Shown: one piece after another, positions 52,501-62,489 of the stretch
Numbering within the stretch: the stretch's first letter is position 1
Layout: every line of letters starts with the position of its first letter
Made by a program: the position numbers and the translations under genes
The notes under the pieces: generated by a model
Told to the model about the DNA's origin: nothing
Database searches by the model: none
What the model saw: the letters and a program-made list of their open reading frames with translations, nothing else
From: Shewanella olleyana
Lineage (GTDB): Bacteria > Pseudomonadota > Gammaproteobacteria > Enterobacterales > Shewanellaceae
NCBI RefSeq assembly: GCF_023283825.1
Contig: NZ_JAKILD010000016.1
Span: 58,331-122,330 of the forward strand
Direction: 5' to 3'
DNA length: 64,000 nucleotides

Positions 52501-53284
52501 AATCACCATTAAACATCAATTAAAAACCGCACTAGTTGGTCATCAATTTCAGGTTCATTACCAGCCTAAAGTGAATATGCTCACTGGTGAGGTATGTTCA
52601 TTTGAAGCTTTACTCAGATGGTACCATCCAATTGAAGGTCTTATTCCACCAGCTAAATTTATCCCCGAAGCTGAAAGCAATGGTCAGATTATTGAAATAG
52701 GTTATTGGGTGTTATTACGCGCCTGTACTGATGGGGAAAAATGGCACCAAGAAGGTTTATTAAAGGATAATATTTCAGTCAATATATCGCCTATACAGCT
52801 TTCTCAACCTGATATTTGTGAGCAAATAGAGTCAATATTGCTACAAACAGGTTTCCCTGCTGAGAAGCTTGAATTAGAAATAACTGAGTCATTGTTGATT
52901 GAAAACTTCAGCACTGCTGAAGTCGTGCTTAAGCAGCTTAAAAAGCTCAATGTTCGTATTGCCCTTGATGATTTTGGCACTGGCTTTTCATCATTGAATT
53001 ATTTAACTCATTTCCCACTTGATACCTTAAAAATCGATCAAGGTTTTTTAAATGGGTTACTAGACAATCATGCTACTGAAGTTGTGCTAAAAAATATCGT
53101 TAATTTAGGTACCGAGCTAAATATGGATATTGTGGCAGAAGGCATTGAAACCGAGATGCAAAGACGTAAACTCATAGAATTGGATTGTACGATGGGTCAA
53201 GGGTATTTATTTAGTCCTGCAATTCCAGAACCTCTTGCTAGCAAAATGCTTATCAATGGAGTCGCTCTTACTGAAGGAAACTGA
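49523..53284 (+). CDS. Membrane sensor with beta-propellers, Y_Y_Y, GGDEF and EAL domains
   Basis: The 1253-residue protein has a signal segment, then about fourteen propeller repeats of the two-component-regulator type (for example GYIWFGTDSGASRFDG, GNIWIATEDGLNQL, DDIWVATQGLGLARI) over about 45-680, enough for two seven-bladed propellers. A Y_Y_Y domain (YRYRLNGFDDKWVYAG) leads to a membrane helix near 789-812. The cytoplasmic half has GGDEF (intact ARLGGDEF near 900) and EAL (intact FEALLRW near 1026, DDFGTGFSSLNYL). It should sense a periplasmic ligand, perhaps a polysaccharide, and make or break c-di-GMP. Start ATG at 49523; a TTG precedes it. Confidence 0.92.
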   Translation: MFQRAKNLQCIVIAICFYLSSITLSYSEQFQLETLNVSDGLLSSSITTIYQERNGYIWFGTDSGASRFDGIDFIHFQFSPNEKNHISNNYVTDIFEDTSGNIWIATEDGLNQLTPENEMLQHNVLNSKKGLGSSWITNVFEDESNNIWFGTGSGISLYDPATKTFQAFFLFDEDGQRYETSTSSIFSDYNGTIWTATDFGLATINIDTQRLVPVKSNNPDTNRILTSSINTVEVVSDEQVWLGTYQQGLVDFNPKTLEVVIYKIDPNNPSVDQLASNNVNDISLEDSNTLWLAHDKGATKITLDTMSYTHLQHQDYNDHSIADNRVNELQFDQSGGIWFATAHGASYYSPFKHGTRIFKPHPYTPELSSSFTYWVDTDENKSIWVTTSEKINLINDKTEAIKLNPIENFAVNSPYSAILDDNENLWISSADGLSSYNLVSKKIHHYSNKQGNPYNFPNSLFYLALPDKNGDIWITGYLDIGLMLFNPEQGIKQHLLTEYDYSYAAGGNYTFDMKFIHNGELWLATTNAIYRVNPETYEVKHLSLGTDIENIRTVKLYQDEHDDIWVATQGLGLARIRLGDIWEEPTEIKYFNKAHGFTSNTLRGVTGNGDGFVWVTSQSKFAKMNTRTFEVTQYPSAINEKNSSFTDSAIAMNGDNLYLGSNDGLYKIDTNVIASNVFKPKVHITSALIANEQLIGPNSNQKVDEVQLDYEQNIVQFSFASMDFTAPEKNLYRYRLNGFDDKWVYAGNNTSATYTNLNAGKYSFIAQGSNSDGRWSPHVAKFEFEVKQAWWIYAIITLMATCTLLIVLYLFTRYQKITELSNRANYDSLTGLSNRFRFNSKLELAVTNVQNPVAIVFMDLDYFKEVNDTMGHDIGDELIIEVSKRLSNTLNKDDLLARLGGDEFAIIIQHPGSQEKLINVIEQIRTCINTGYQIKAHWITSSASIGVACFPEDGRDSKTLLKHADTAMYAAKHAGRNGAYFFNESLSQALLEKITIKHQLKTALVGHQFQVHYQPKVNMLTGEVCSFEALLRWYHPIEGLIPPAKFIPEAESNGQIIEIGYWVLLRACTDGEKWHQEGLLKDNISVNISPIQLSQPDICEQIESILLQTGFPAEKLELEITESLLIENFSTAEVVLKQLKKLNVRIALDDFGTGFSSLNYLTHFPLDTLKIDQGFLNGLLDNHATEVVLKNIVNLGTELNMDIVAEGIETEMQRRKLIELDCTMGQGYLFSPAIPEPLASKMLINGVALTEGN

Positions 53285-53460
53285 AGATAATTAAAGATGG
53301 CTAAAGATGTATGAAGCAGATCTAAGATAGATAAAGGATACTTTTATCAATGCTTGTGGTCTGATGAGAATCATATTCTGTGAGGCTTGCTAAATAGCGC
53401 TATTGAATCCCTTTCAAATAAGCGACAATAACCTTAATTGCTTCCTACTACAAAATCATA

Positions 53461-53889
53461 ATGACTCAAAAAACAATTGAATACAGCCCTACGTTTCACT
53501 TCCCTGTACAAATCTATTATGAAGATACTGACTTCTCTGGTGTGGTTTATCACCCTAATTTCCTAAAATACTTTGAGCGAGCTAGGGAACACGTCATCGG
53601 TGCTAATGTACTTAATGTGTTGTGGCAAGAGCAACAACTAGGGTTTGCTGTTTATCGAACCGATATGTTGTGTCATGACGGGGTTGAGTTCGCTGATATT
53701 ATCGATGTCAGAACCAAATATTATTTTGAAAGTAAGTACCGCACGGTTTGGCAACAAGAAATTTGGCGACCTAATGCTAAAAAGCCTGCTGTAACGGCAA
53801 CGATTGAAATGGTTTGTATGAATCAGCAACGCCAAATGGCGCCAATGCCAATGAACTTAATTGAGCAGTTACGAGAAAAGTTTAGTTAA
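53461..53889 (+). CDS. YbgC-like acyl-CoA thioesterase (hotdog fold)
   Basis: The 142-residue protein has the 4-hydroxybenzoyl-CoA thioesterase signature YYEDTDFSGVVYHPNFLKYFERAR, with the catalytic Asp in YEDTDF, and the later VRTKYYFESKYRTVWQQEIW. It is predicted to hydrolyse short- to medium-chain acyl-CoA in the cytosol. It is not next to tolQRA, where the true ybgC usually lies, so it is a paralogue or relocated gene. Confidence 0.88.
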   Translation: MTQKTIEYSPTFHFPVQIYYEDTDFSGVVYHPNFLKYFERAREHVIGANVLNVLWQEQQLGFAVYRTDMLCHDGVEFADIIDVRTKYYFESKYRTVWQQEIWRPNAKKPAVTATIEMVCMNQQRQMAPMPMNLIEQLREKFS

Positions 53890-54051
53890 AAGCGTTTTAG
53901 CTTTGGCTGTGGTTTGATGTGGTCTGGCGTATCGTACTCATGATGGAACGAGTAAAGAAAGCTAGCTCCTCTTGTTCCTTCTGTTTCTTTTATTTAAATA
54001 ACTTTCATCCCCTCAATACTATTGAAGGTTAATGAGTCATTAGTAATAAAG

Positions 54052-55560
54052 CTAATGGGTGGTAGGTAAAGTGATAAAAGGTTTGTTGATGAGCTGCGAG
54101 AAACGTAGCTCTAGTTCGTTAGCAATAAGTGGTTTGCTGACATATTCACCTTGAATCGTATCAGTACCAAACTCAATTAAGGTATCGAATACATCTTTAG
54201 TTTCAACGCCTTCAACTGTCACATCAAAGCCTAAGCTTTTGGCCAAATCGATACTGGTTTTAACAATTTTATTCGCTTGAAGATCGCAATTAAAGTCATC
54301 TAAAAATGCTTTATCAATTTTGACTTCATCAATTGGTAGGTGGCGCAAATAGGCTAATGATGAGTGGCCAGTACCAAAATCATCAATGGCAATTTTAACC
54401 CCTAATTGTCTAATCTCTTTCAGCGTTTCAATGGTTCGGGCTAAATCTAGCATCAAAGCACTTTCGGTGATTTCAATCATCAGATTTTCAGCGGGAACCT
54501 TGTATTGCATCAACAAATTACTGATATCTATTGGCAGATGCTGATTTTCTAAATCCTTAGTCGAGAGATTCACAGCGACTTTAATGTTTATCCCTTGCTG
54601 AAGCCATTTCACTTGTTGCTGTAGCACCTGCTCTAATGCCCATTTACTGATTAAATCAATAATACCAGTGTGCTCAGCAAGCGGAATAAACTCTGTAGGT
54701 GAAATATTACCTAAACCGTCATGTTCCCAACGAATTAATGCTTCTACCTGCGAGCACTCCCCTGTGCTGATATCAAGTTTGGGCTGATATACCATATGAA
54801 GCTGATTCTGCTTCAAGCTTTTTGGTAAACTATTGATAATCATCAGTTCGCGATATTGCGCTTTATCATCATCTTGATTGTAAAAGGCAATATCTTTATG
54901 GCTCACCTTAGCCTTTTTAAGGGCTAAATCTAATCGTCTTAGCATCAAACTTACATCAGCATGATGCTCGTGTAACTCTAATACTCCAAGCTGAACTTTA
55001 ATACTGATAGGAGTTTGTTCTATCTCAAATGGTTTTTGAAGATGTTGCTTGATTAGGTTTAATTCAGAAGTTGAAACGACTTGAGGATAAAACAATAAAA
55101 ACTCGTTGCCGTTCATTCTAGAGACAAATTGAGGTGGGTTAGCTAAACCTTTAATTCGTAAAGCAAAGGATTTAAGTAGCTGGTCGCCGAAAATAAAGCC
55201 AAATAAGTCATTCACAAAACGAAACTGCTGTATGTCCACCAGCACTAACATGCCTTCTGTAGCAGGCATTTTGGCAAACATTTTTCGTTTAAAGCCAACT
55301 CGATTAGACAAACCTGTCAGTTTATCCCGCTCAAGCGTCACTGGATTATTCTGTTGAAACAAGTTGAGATTGCGGACAAGAGGTTTAAATGCGCGCGGTG
55401 TATGTTTGAAATTTAACGGTGACTGAGTTGCGTTATTAGATTCTAATGTTTGGGTTAACTCAGCAATAAATTTGCCTTGCTGAAAGTACCCCCCAAGCAC
55501 AATCCCTAGCAAGAGAATAAGAGCGATAAATAGCACAATGATAATTTCAATGCTTAACAC
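54052..55560 (-). CDS. Membrane-anchored EAL phosphodiesterase with degenerate GGDEF
   Basis: The 502-residue protein has one N-terminal membrane helix (about 4-27), a short linker, a GGDEF domain (about 78-235) whose signature reads SRMNGNEFLLF instead of GGDEF, and an EAL domain (about 245-490) with VEALIRW near 272, NLSTKDL, ITESALML and DDFGTGHSSLAYL. The diguanylate cyclase half is therefore probably inactive, while the c-di-GMP phosphodiesterase half looks intact. The start is a GTG with AAGGAG nine bases upstream. It is convergent with the thioesterase gene. Confidence 0.92.
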   Translation of the reverse strand: MLSIEIIIVLFIALILLLGIVLGGYFQQGKFIAELTQTLESNNATQSPLNFKHTPRAFKPLVRNLNLFQQNNPVTLERDKLTGLSNRVGFKRKMFAKMPATEGMLVLVDIQQFRFVNDLFGFIFGDQLLKSFALRIKGLANPPQFVSRMNGNEFLLFYPQVVSTSELNLIKQHLQKPFEIEQTPISIKVQLGVLELHEHHADVSLMLRRLDLALKKAKVSHKDIAFYNQDDDKAQYRELMIINSLPKSLKQNQLHMVYQPKLDISTGECSQVEALIRWEHDGLGNISPTEFIPLAEHTGIIDLISKWALEQVLQQQVKWLQQGINIKVAVNLSTKDLENQHLPIDISNLLMQYKVPAENLMIEITESALMLDLARTIETLKEIRQLGVKIAIDDFGTGHSSLAYLRHLPIDEVKIDKAFLDDFNCDLQANKIVKTSIDLAKSLGFDVTVEGVETKDVFDTLIEFGTDTIQGEYVSKPLIANELELRFSQLINKPFITLPTTH

Positions 55561-55734
55561 AATTTATTGCTCCTTATTCTATGACAACAGTCAATTAGGT
55601 TAGTCTGAAAAGCGAATAATAACGCTTTGTTAATGCTCTATACTCAAGTTGTAAAATAAAGCTAAATACTGGAGTTCTAAACAACAGCTAGTTACATCAA
55701 AAACCACATTATTACTAAAATAAATATCACACTG

Positions 55735-56577
55735 TTATTGATAACTCTGCTTAATCGAATGATAAACATCTAAAAATTCATCACTTTCTAAATCTTCCGG
55801 TGTAACAGGCAAGCCACGTGTGGCAAATATATCTAAGCGTTGTTCAAGTTCTACACCGGCTCTTAATTCACCAGTGTAATAAGCCGCAGAACGAATAAAG
55901 TCTAAATACGTGACTGTCTCTGGCATGTAATGTAAATCAGCCCAGCGTTCAACCACTTCCATCACTTCAGGGGCAAAGTCCCATGTTTTTAAAATGGCTC
56001 GGCCTATTGGCCCTTGCATTTTACGCACTAAACCACGCAGTTGATCAATACTGGTAAATGCATCTGGTTTTGTTTCCGCTTCAGATAAAACAGGCAGCGC
56101 GCCGATATTATGTACAAGACCAGCAAGCGTTAATGTTTCAGGGTCTAATTTTTTACTCGGGTTACGTTTATTATAAATGGCTAACATCGCGCCCGATGAT
56201 GCAGTGACCTCAATCGAGGTTTGCCATACTTCATCCATCACTTCCCACACCATTTCATTAGTAGAGATAAACAGTTGCTCAAGTGCTACGGATGTCACAA
56301 TAGATTTAATTTGCACTAAGCCAATGCGATTTACTGCCGCACTGATATTTTCGGCTTTATTGCCACGACTATATAACGCACTGTTTGCCACTTTAATAAT
56401 ACGTGCAGAAATCGCTGCATCTTGGCCAATAATGTCACCGACTTGCTTTAAACTTGAGTCGGGTTGCGCTACAACTTCCTGCACACGCATAGCGACTTCT
56501 GGCAGTGTAGGAAGCACTAAAGCATCGTCTTTAAGCTTCTTTAATAGTCCGACCAAAAGTTGGTGTTCAGTTGTCAT
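55735..56577 (-). CDS. HDOD-domain signalling protein
   Basis: The 280-residue protein is a single HDOD domain: LPTLPEVAMRVQEVV, IGQDAAISARIIKVANSALYSR, ISAAVNRIGLVQIKSIV and LAGLVHNIGALPVL. The catalytic HD pair of true phosphohydrolases is replaced (HN in VHNIG), as usual in this family. HDOD proteins act in signalling, biofilm and motility control through protein contacts. It is upstream of the GGDEF/EAL gene on the same strand with a 174-bp gap. Confidence 0.9.
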   Translation of the reverse strand: MTTEHQLLVGLLKKLKDDALVLPTLPEVAMRVQEVVAQPDSSLKQVGDIIGQDAAISARIIKVANSALYSRGNKAENISAAVNRIGLVQIKSIVTSVALEQLFISTNEMVWEVMDEVWQTSIEVTASSGAMLAIYNKRNPSKKLDPETLTLAGLVHNIGALPVLSEAETKPDAFTSIDQLRGLVRKMQGPIGRAILKTWDFAPEVMEVVERWADLHYMPETVTYLDFIRSAAYYTGELRAGVELEQRLDIFATRGLPVTPEDLESDEFLDVYHSIKQSYQ

Positions 56578-56809
56578 GCTTTCCGCCTGTTATTCTATTG
56601 TTATTGCTTTGTTCGGATTATATCAGTTATGTGGTTTATTTGAATAAAGAAAAAGCAGTAATCTTTTATAAATCATTTTCTTTCATTAGTCATAATTAAA
56701 TTAGACAAACCCCACAATCACAGAGGAATTATTTGCATTAAGCAACCATACTTAAGTAAAATGCCGCCCCCCGCGCTATGCGTGAATTTCCATCAAATTG
56801 AGAGTGATT

Positions 56810-58464
<1,655 letters not shown>

Positions 58465-58532
58465 CTAAACATCGCTCAATGATGCTTAATGGCTGAATAT
58501 TTACTCAAGCATTAGATACATAAACATTAGAA

Positions 58533-58563
58533 ACAAAAAAGGCGCTTAAATTGCGCCTTTTTA
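58533..58563 (+). terminator. Terminator after trhP-yfhL
   Basis: An 8-bp stem (AAAGGCGC / GCGCCTTT) with a 7-base loop is flanked by A- and T-runs. It lies about 70 bp past yfhL and can also serve the convergent ubiT. Confidence 0.88.
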
Positions 58564-58601
58564 TTGCTCAAATTTTAATATTTCACAAGATATAATTCGT
58601 T

Positions 58602-59117
58602 TTATGCCATCGCAGTATCATTTGAATAGCTTTGCAGTGTTTGTAAGGTAACCGCGAGTTTTTCAATGCTTAAACGCACCGGTTGAGGCAGTGATTCTAG
58701 TTCAATACCTAGTAATAGATTCTTCACTTCTAGGCCTAATTCAGTGTCACCTTCAATTCTCAGTTTGCGCTGAAAAAATAAAGTATCAGGGTCTTCTTTC
58801 GCCGCTGCGACCAACAATAGCTCAGGCACATTAGCAGTAAAGGTAACATCAGCTTTAGTCAGTGGGCGTAATAGCAGCTGTCCGTCAAAGCTAATTTCAA
58901 AATGTAAGCCGATATCTTGCACAGAAATCGCGACCCACTTTGCTTGTAAAAACTCTAATTCACCGAACTTGATTTGCTCTGATAAAGTCAACGTCAGCAA
59001 CTTTGCTAACAAATCTAATTTCATTTTTTCAGGCACAACCGATAAAGATTGTGTGGCCACTTTTGGTGCTAAACCTAATACGTTTTTAGCGACTTTACTG
59101 GAAAAACCGAAAGACAT
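58602..59117 (-). CDS. ubiT: Ubiquinone accessory factor UbiT (SCP2 domain)
   Basis: UbiT is a lipid-binding protein required, with UbiU and UbiV, for O2-independent ubiquinone synthesis. The 171-residue protein has an SCP2-like domain (about 60-150), with VQDIGLHFEISFDG, LRPLTKADVTFTAN and FFQRKLRIEGDTELGLEVKNLL. It is divergent from ubiU across 136 bp, the arrangement known from other gammaproteobacteria, which fixes its identity more than sequence alone. Confidence 0.93.
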   Translation of the reverse strand: MSFGFSSKVAKNVLGLAPKVATQSLSVVPEKMKLDLLAKLLTLTLSEQIKFGELEFLQAKWVAISVQDIGLHFEISFDGQLLLRPLTKADVTFTANVPELLLVAAAKEDPDTLFFQRKLRIEGDTELGLEVKNLLLGIELESLPQPVRLSIEKLAVTLQTLQSYSNDTAMA

Positions 59118-59174
59118 TGATACTCCTACACTGCCTAGAATTATATTTAAGCTAGTTTACTCACATTTTATCAA

Positions 59175-59190
59175 TTGAAACCTGTTTCAA
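59175..59190. promoter_or_regulatory. 16-bp palindrome between ubiT and ubiU
   Basis: TTGAAACCTGTTTCAA has two perfect 7-base arms and lies in the divergent control region. FNR sites read TTGAT-N4-ATCAA, so the outer TTGA/TCAA fits but the spacing is two bases too long. It may be an operator of another regulator. Confidence 0.45.
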
Positions 59191-59253
59191 ATCAAATCAT
59201 GTGACGTCATTCAACTTTACACTCCCTTGCAACAGCAATTAGAGAGAGAGAAA

Positions 59254-60255
59254 ATGGAACTCTTGTGCCCCGCAGGAAATTTAGCCTCATTAAAAGCCGC
59301 TTTTAGAGCAGGTGCCGATGCGGTTTATCTAGGATTAAAAGACGACACCAATGCCCGTTCATTCGCTGGGCTCAACTTTACTCCAGAACAAATCAAACAA
59401 GCTACTAAGCTTGCCCATAGCCAAGGTCGAAAGGTATTTTTAACCCTCAACACCTTTCCCAAACCAGGCGAAGAGTCACGTTGGTATCAAGCTATCGACT
59501 TAGCTGCCAATATTGGAATGGATGCACTGATTACTGCAGACATCTCATTACTGGATTATGCCAATCGTCGCTATCCTCATCTGCCCTTGCATTTGTCAGT
59601 TCAAGCAAGCGCCACAAACTTAGCTTCATTGGATTTTTATCAGCAAGCATTTAACATCGAACGCGCAGTGTTGCCTCGTGTGTTGTCAATAAAACAAGTT
59701 AAAGACTTAGCCAAAAATAGCAGTGTAGATTTAGAGGTTTTCGCTTTTGGCAGTTTATGCATCATGGCTGAAGGGCGTTGTCATTTATCTTCTTATGTCA
59801 CAGGCCAATCGCCTAACACTGGCGGCTCATGCTCACCCGCTAAACACGTGAGATGGCAAGAGCAAGGAGACAAGTGTCTAACGCGGTTAAATGAAGTGCT
59901 TATTGATACTTCTGGCGTTGATCAACAACTTGGCTACCCAGTTGTCTGTAAAGGGCGTTACATTGCCGAAGACCAAACTCAAGCGAGTTACTTGCTAGAA
60001 TCCCCAACTAGCTTAAATACCTTGAGCCTGCTACCACAATTGGCTTCAGCTGGTATTAAATCTTTAAAAATAGAAGGTCGACAACGCAGCCCCGCTTATG
60101 TTGAACAAGTGACCCGAGTTTGGCGTGAAGCTATCGATAGCTTTTTAACTCATCCCGAATCATTCACTGAACAAGCGCGATGGAATCAAGTACTCGCAAA
60201 AGTGTCAGAAGGACAAGTCACCACATTGGGCGCGTACGAGCGCCAATGGCAGTAA
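59254..60255 (+). CDS. ubiU: Ubiquinone anaerobic biosynthesis protein UbiU (U32 family)
   Basis: UbiU forms a complex with UbiV that hydroxylates the ubiquinone ring without oxygen, using prephenate in related enzymes. The 333-residue protein starts MELLCPAGNLASLKAAFRAG, and has the cluster cysteines in LCIMAEGRCHLSSY and GGSCSPAK, plus a later one in VVCKGRY; these hold a [4Fe-4S] cluster in studied homologues. The ATG at 59254 has AGAGAGAG upstream; a TTG 27 bases earlier is unlikely. ubiV starts 11 bp after its stop. Confidence 0.95.
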   Translation: MELLCPAGNLASLKAAFRAGADAVYLGLKDDTNARSFAGLNFTPEQIKQATKLAHSQGRKVFLTLNTFPKPGEESRWYQAIDLAANIGMDALITADISLLDYANRRYPHLPLHLSVQASATNLASLDFYQQAFNIERAVLPRVLSIKQVKDLAKNSSVDLEVFAFGSLCIMAEGRCHLSSYVTGQSPNTGGSCSPAKHVRWQEQGDKCLTRLNEVLIDTSGVDQQLGYPVVCKGRYIAEDQTQASYLLESPTSLNTLSLLPQLASAGIKSLKIEGRQRSPAYVEQVTRVWREAIDSFLTHPESFTEQARWNQVLAKVSEGQVTTLGAYERQWQ

Positions 60256-60266
60256 GGTAAATATTG

Positions 60267-61154
60267 ATGAAGATTTCTCTCGCACCAGTAAGCTACTGCT
60301 GGGATAAAGCCAATATGGAACATTTCTATCAACAAGCTGCAAAAAGCCAAGTTGATACGATTTATTTAGGCGAAACCGTATGCAGCCGACGACGTTTGCT
60401 CAAATTTAATGACTACCTAGAATTAGCAGCCATGCTGAAAGCTCATGGTAAGCAAGTCGTGTTATCAACCATGGCATTGATTGAAGCTCAATCAGAGCTT
60501 ACTGAATTAAAAAAATATGTTGATAATGGCGAGTTCAGCATTGAAGCCAATGACATGGCTGGTGTGCAAGTGGCTAAACAAGCCAACTTGCCTTTTATTT
60601 GTGGGCCAACCATTAATAACTATAACCGTACCAGTTTAGATTTGTTGCACTCGATGGGAATGCGCCGATTTGTTATGCCATACGAGCTGTCAAAAGCTTG
60701 GCTAAATCAAGTAATTAATCATCCAAACAAACCTAATTTTGAAGTTGAAGTGATGGGCCACGGCTTCATTCCCTTAGCCCATTCTGCCCGCTGTTTTACC
60801 GCTAAGCATTTTGGCTTAAATAAAGATAATTGCGAGACTATTTGTCAGCAACACCCAAAAGGGATTTTGGCTCAAACCCAAGAGCAGCAAGACTTATTGC
60901 GCCTTAATGGTATTCAAACACAATCTGCAGCCAATATTGATTTAACGCAAGAGTTGATGGTAATGCTGCAAATGGGAGTTGATTACTTTAGAGTATCGCC
61001 AAGTAGTATTGATTGCTTAGATGTTGTCAATTCGCTCGCTAGTAAGTTAGCCGTTTCGACTGATGACGCTTTAATGCAATCGTCTCTGTCTTCAGCTAAC
61101 TCTCAAGCATGCAATGGTTATTGGTTCGGCGAAGCCGGATTACAACAAGTATGA
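60267..61154 (+). CDS. ubiV: Ubiquinone anaerobic biosynthesis protein UbiV (U32 family)
   Basis: UbiV is the partner of UbiU in O2-independent ubiquinone synthesis. The 295-residue protein has MKISLAPVSYCWDKANMEHFY, YLGETVCSRRRLL, a cysteine pattern HSARCFTAKHFGLNKDNC-ETIC for a [4Fe-4S] cluster, and VDYFRVSP. The ATG at 60267 follows a TAAGG site in the ubiU stop region. The pair supports growth with ubiquinone under anoxic or microaerobic conditions. Confidence 0.95.
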   Translation: MKISLAPVSYCWDKANMEHFYQQAAKSQVDTIYLGETVCSRRRLLKFNDYLELAAMLKAHGKQVVLSTMALIEAQSELTELKKYVDNGEFSIEANDMAGVQVAKQANLPFICGPTINNYNRTSLDLLHSMGMRRFVMPYELSKAWLNQVINHPNKPNFEVEVMGHGFIPLAHSARCFTAKHFGLNKDNCETICQQHPKGILAQTQEQQDLLRLNGIQTQSAANIDLTQELMVMLQMGVDYFRVSPSSIDCLDVVNSLASKLAVSTDDALMQSSLSSANSQACNGYWFGEAGLQQV

Positions 61155-61166
61155 TTTGACTAAATG

Positions 61167-61871
61167 CTATTGCTTACCTTGTCGGTGGGGTAAAAAATAC
61201 CACCGACAAATACTCAACATCCAAAGCCACATTGATACAATACTGCCCCAGAATAATATCGATAACCACCACACTGCAGGTTTTGGAGATTGCGATACAA
61301 TCGCTTGAAATAACATGCCATCAGAAATGGGCTTAGCGCCTAAGCTTTCTCGCCAATATTCATGTGACAAAATCGCGCCGTGAATCATTAATACTAAACA
61401 ACTTAAAATAAACGGCATGCACAACGGTGGCTTACGTTCTATAGCGCATTCAACAACACATAAAGCTGCACTTAAAAAGCCAAAGTAAATATAAATAGAG
61501 ACAGCATGGAGATGTAAGTGGTGAACATTGAGCGGGAATAAACCAATTGCAGCGAGGGCAATAAAAGTCACAATTAACGATAACCACATCAAGCCACTGC
61601 TGAAACGATTGCTCATTTGTAATCCAAACAAGCAACTCATGGTTAAACTAAGGCTACCAAAAAACAATCCACCATTTATCAGTATCGCAGTCGATGAGCG
61701 GTTATAAGTCCCTAGCTCACTTAAAGAGTACTGCAATAAAGTGTACTTATCACCATATTGGATATATTCAATCGTAACCGATAGCACGATACCGAGAAAA
61801 AGGCCGAACAAGCCTAGCAAACCAAAGAGGTAAGCTAATCTAGCAATTTTTTCTGTTTTATTAATTATCAC
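61167..61871 (-). CDS. DUF998-family membrane protein
   Basis: The 234-residue protein has about six membrane helices and the DUF998 signature YSLSELGTY near 48-56, with GLFPLNVHHLHLHAVSIYIYFG in the middle. Histidines cluster there. The function is unknown; the family is sometimes related to archaeal and bacterial membrane proteins without assigned substrates. It is convergent with ubiV, 12 bp apart. Confidence 0.82.
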   Translation of the reverse strand: MIINKTEKIARLAYLFGLLGLFGLFLGIVLSVTIEYIQYGDKYTLLQYSLSELGTYNRSSTAILINGGLFFGSLSLTMSCLFGLQMSNRFSSGLMWLSLIVTFIALAAIGLFPLNVHHLHLHAVSIYIYFGFLSAALCVVECAIERKPPLCMPFILSCLVLMIHGAILSHEYWRESLGAKPISDGMLFQAIVSQSPKPAVWWLSILFWGSIVSMWLWMLSICRWYFLPHRQGKQ

Positions 61872-61964
61872 TGCTAAGCAACTTCCTTATAAATTCACAT
61901 CTATCATACTTAATCAAAATCGGTAAAACCTCTACAGATATCTAATCTATAACATTTATATTTA

Positions 61965-62136
61965 GGCCGGTTGATCTTTCAGGGTTATTTTTGCAGCGAA
62001 TTGTTGGCCATTTATACAAGGCGAAGACTTTGTGGTGTAGTTATTCTACATAAAAAGCCGATAACGCAGTAAAAATCGCCAACAAACGCTGCCCAAAGGG
62101 TTCGAACAAAACTTAACCAGCAAAGATCAAAAGGCC
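61965..62136. repeat. 172-bp palindromic repeat, family B
   Basis: The outer arms are GGCCGGTTGATCTTT (left) and AAAGATCAAAAGGCC (right), complementary at 13 of 15 positions. Inner arms GCAGCG..TTGTTGGC and GCCAACAAACGCTGC are also inverted. The centre holds a hairpin TGTAG-TTATT-CTACA. A single copy is seen here. The central part shares three spaced motifs with family A (see findings). Confidence 0.85.
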
Positions 62137-62489
62137 CTAGTATCTGAATTTTATAAAAATAATCTATTTATCTCTATGTAAGTAATGATTCTAGCCTAAA
62201 ACGCCACTCACAACCATAGCAACATCAGCACAACCAACACGCAACCTCACCCCAAAACCTTGATTACAAAAGAATTAATTCGTGCATTTATCAACGAACT
62301 CTATAGAATATAGATACGCAAAATAACTCCATAACTATTCGTTAAGTTGAATAGTTTTACATAGACTAGATAAGCAGGTACCCTTGCCTCGCTTAACGCA
62401 TCATTGAATGGACATTCAACAATTTTCCCACTGGATGGTTAGACACAATCAGCCATAATGATATGGTCAATTGCTAAGGCATATATAAA
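62137..62489. other. Intergenic region upstream of the YjiH-family gene
   Basis: This region is 353 bp of AT-rich DNA without a plausible gene. It should contain the promoter of the YjiH-like gene; an AAGG ribosome site lies just before its GTG. Nothing else is recognised. Confidence 0.45.

Noticed and set aside
53638..53835. Antisense frame inside the thioesterase gene
   Set aside because: It is fully covered by a recognised hotdog-fold gene and lacks a ribosome binding site.
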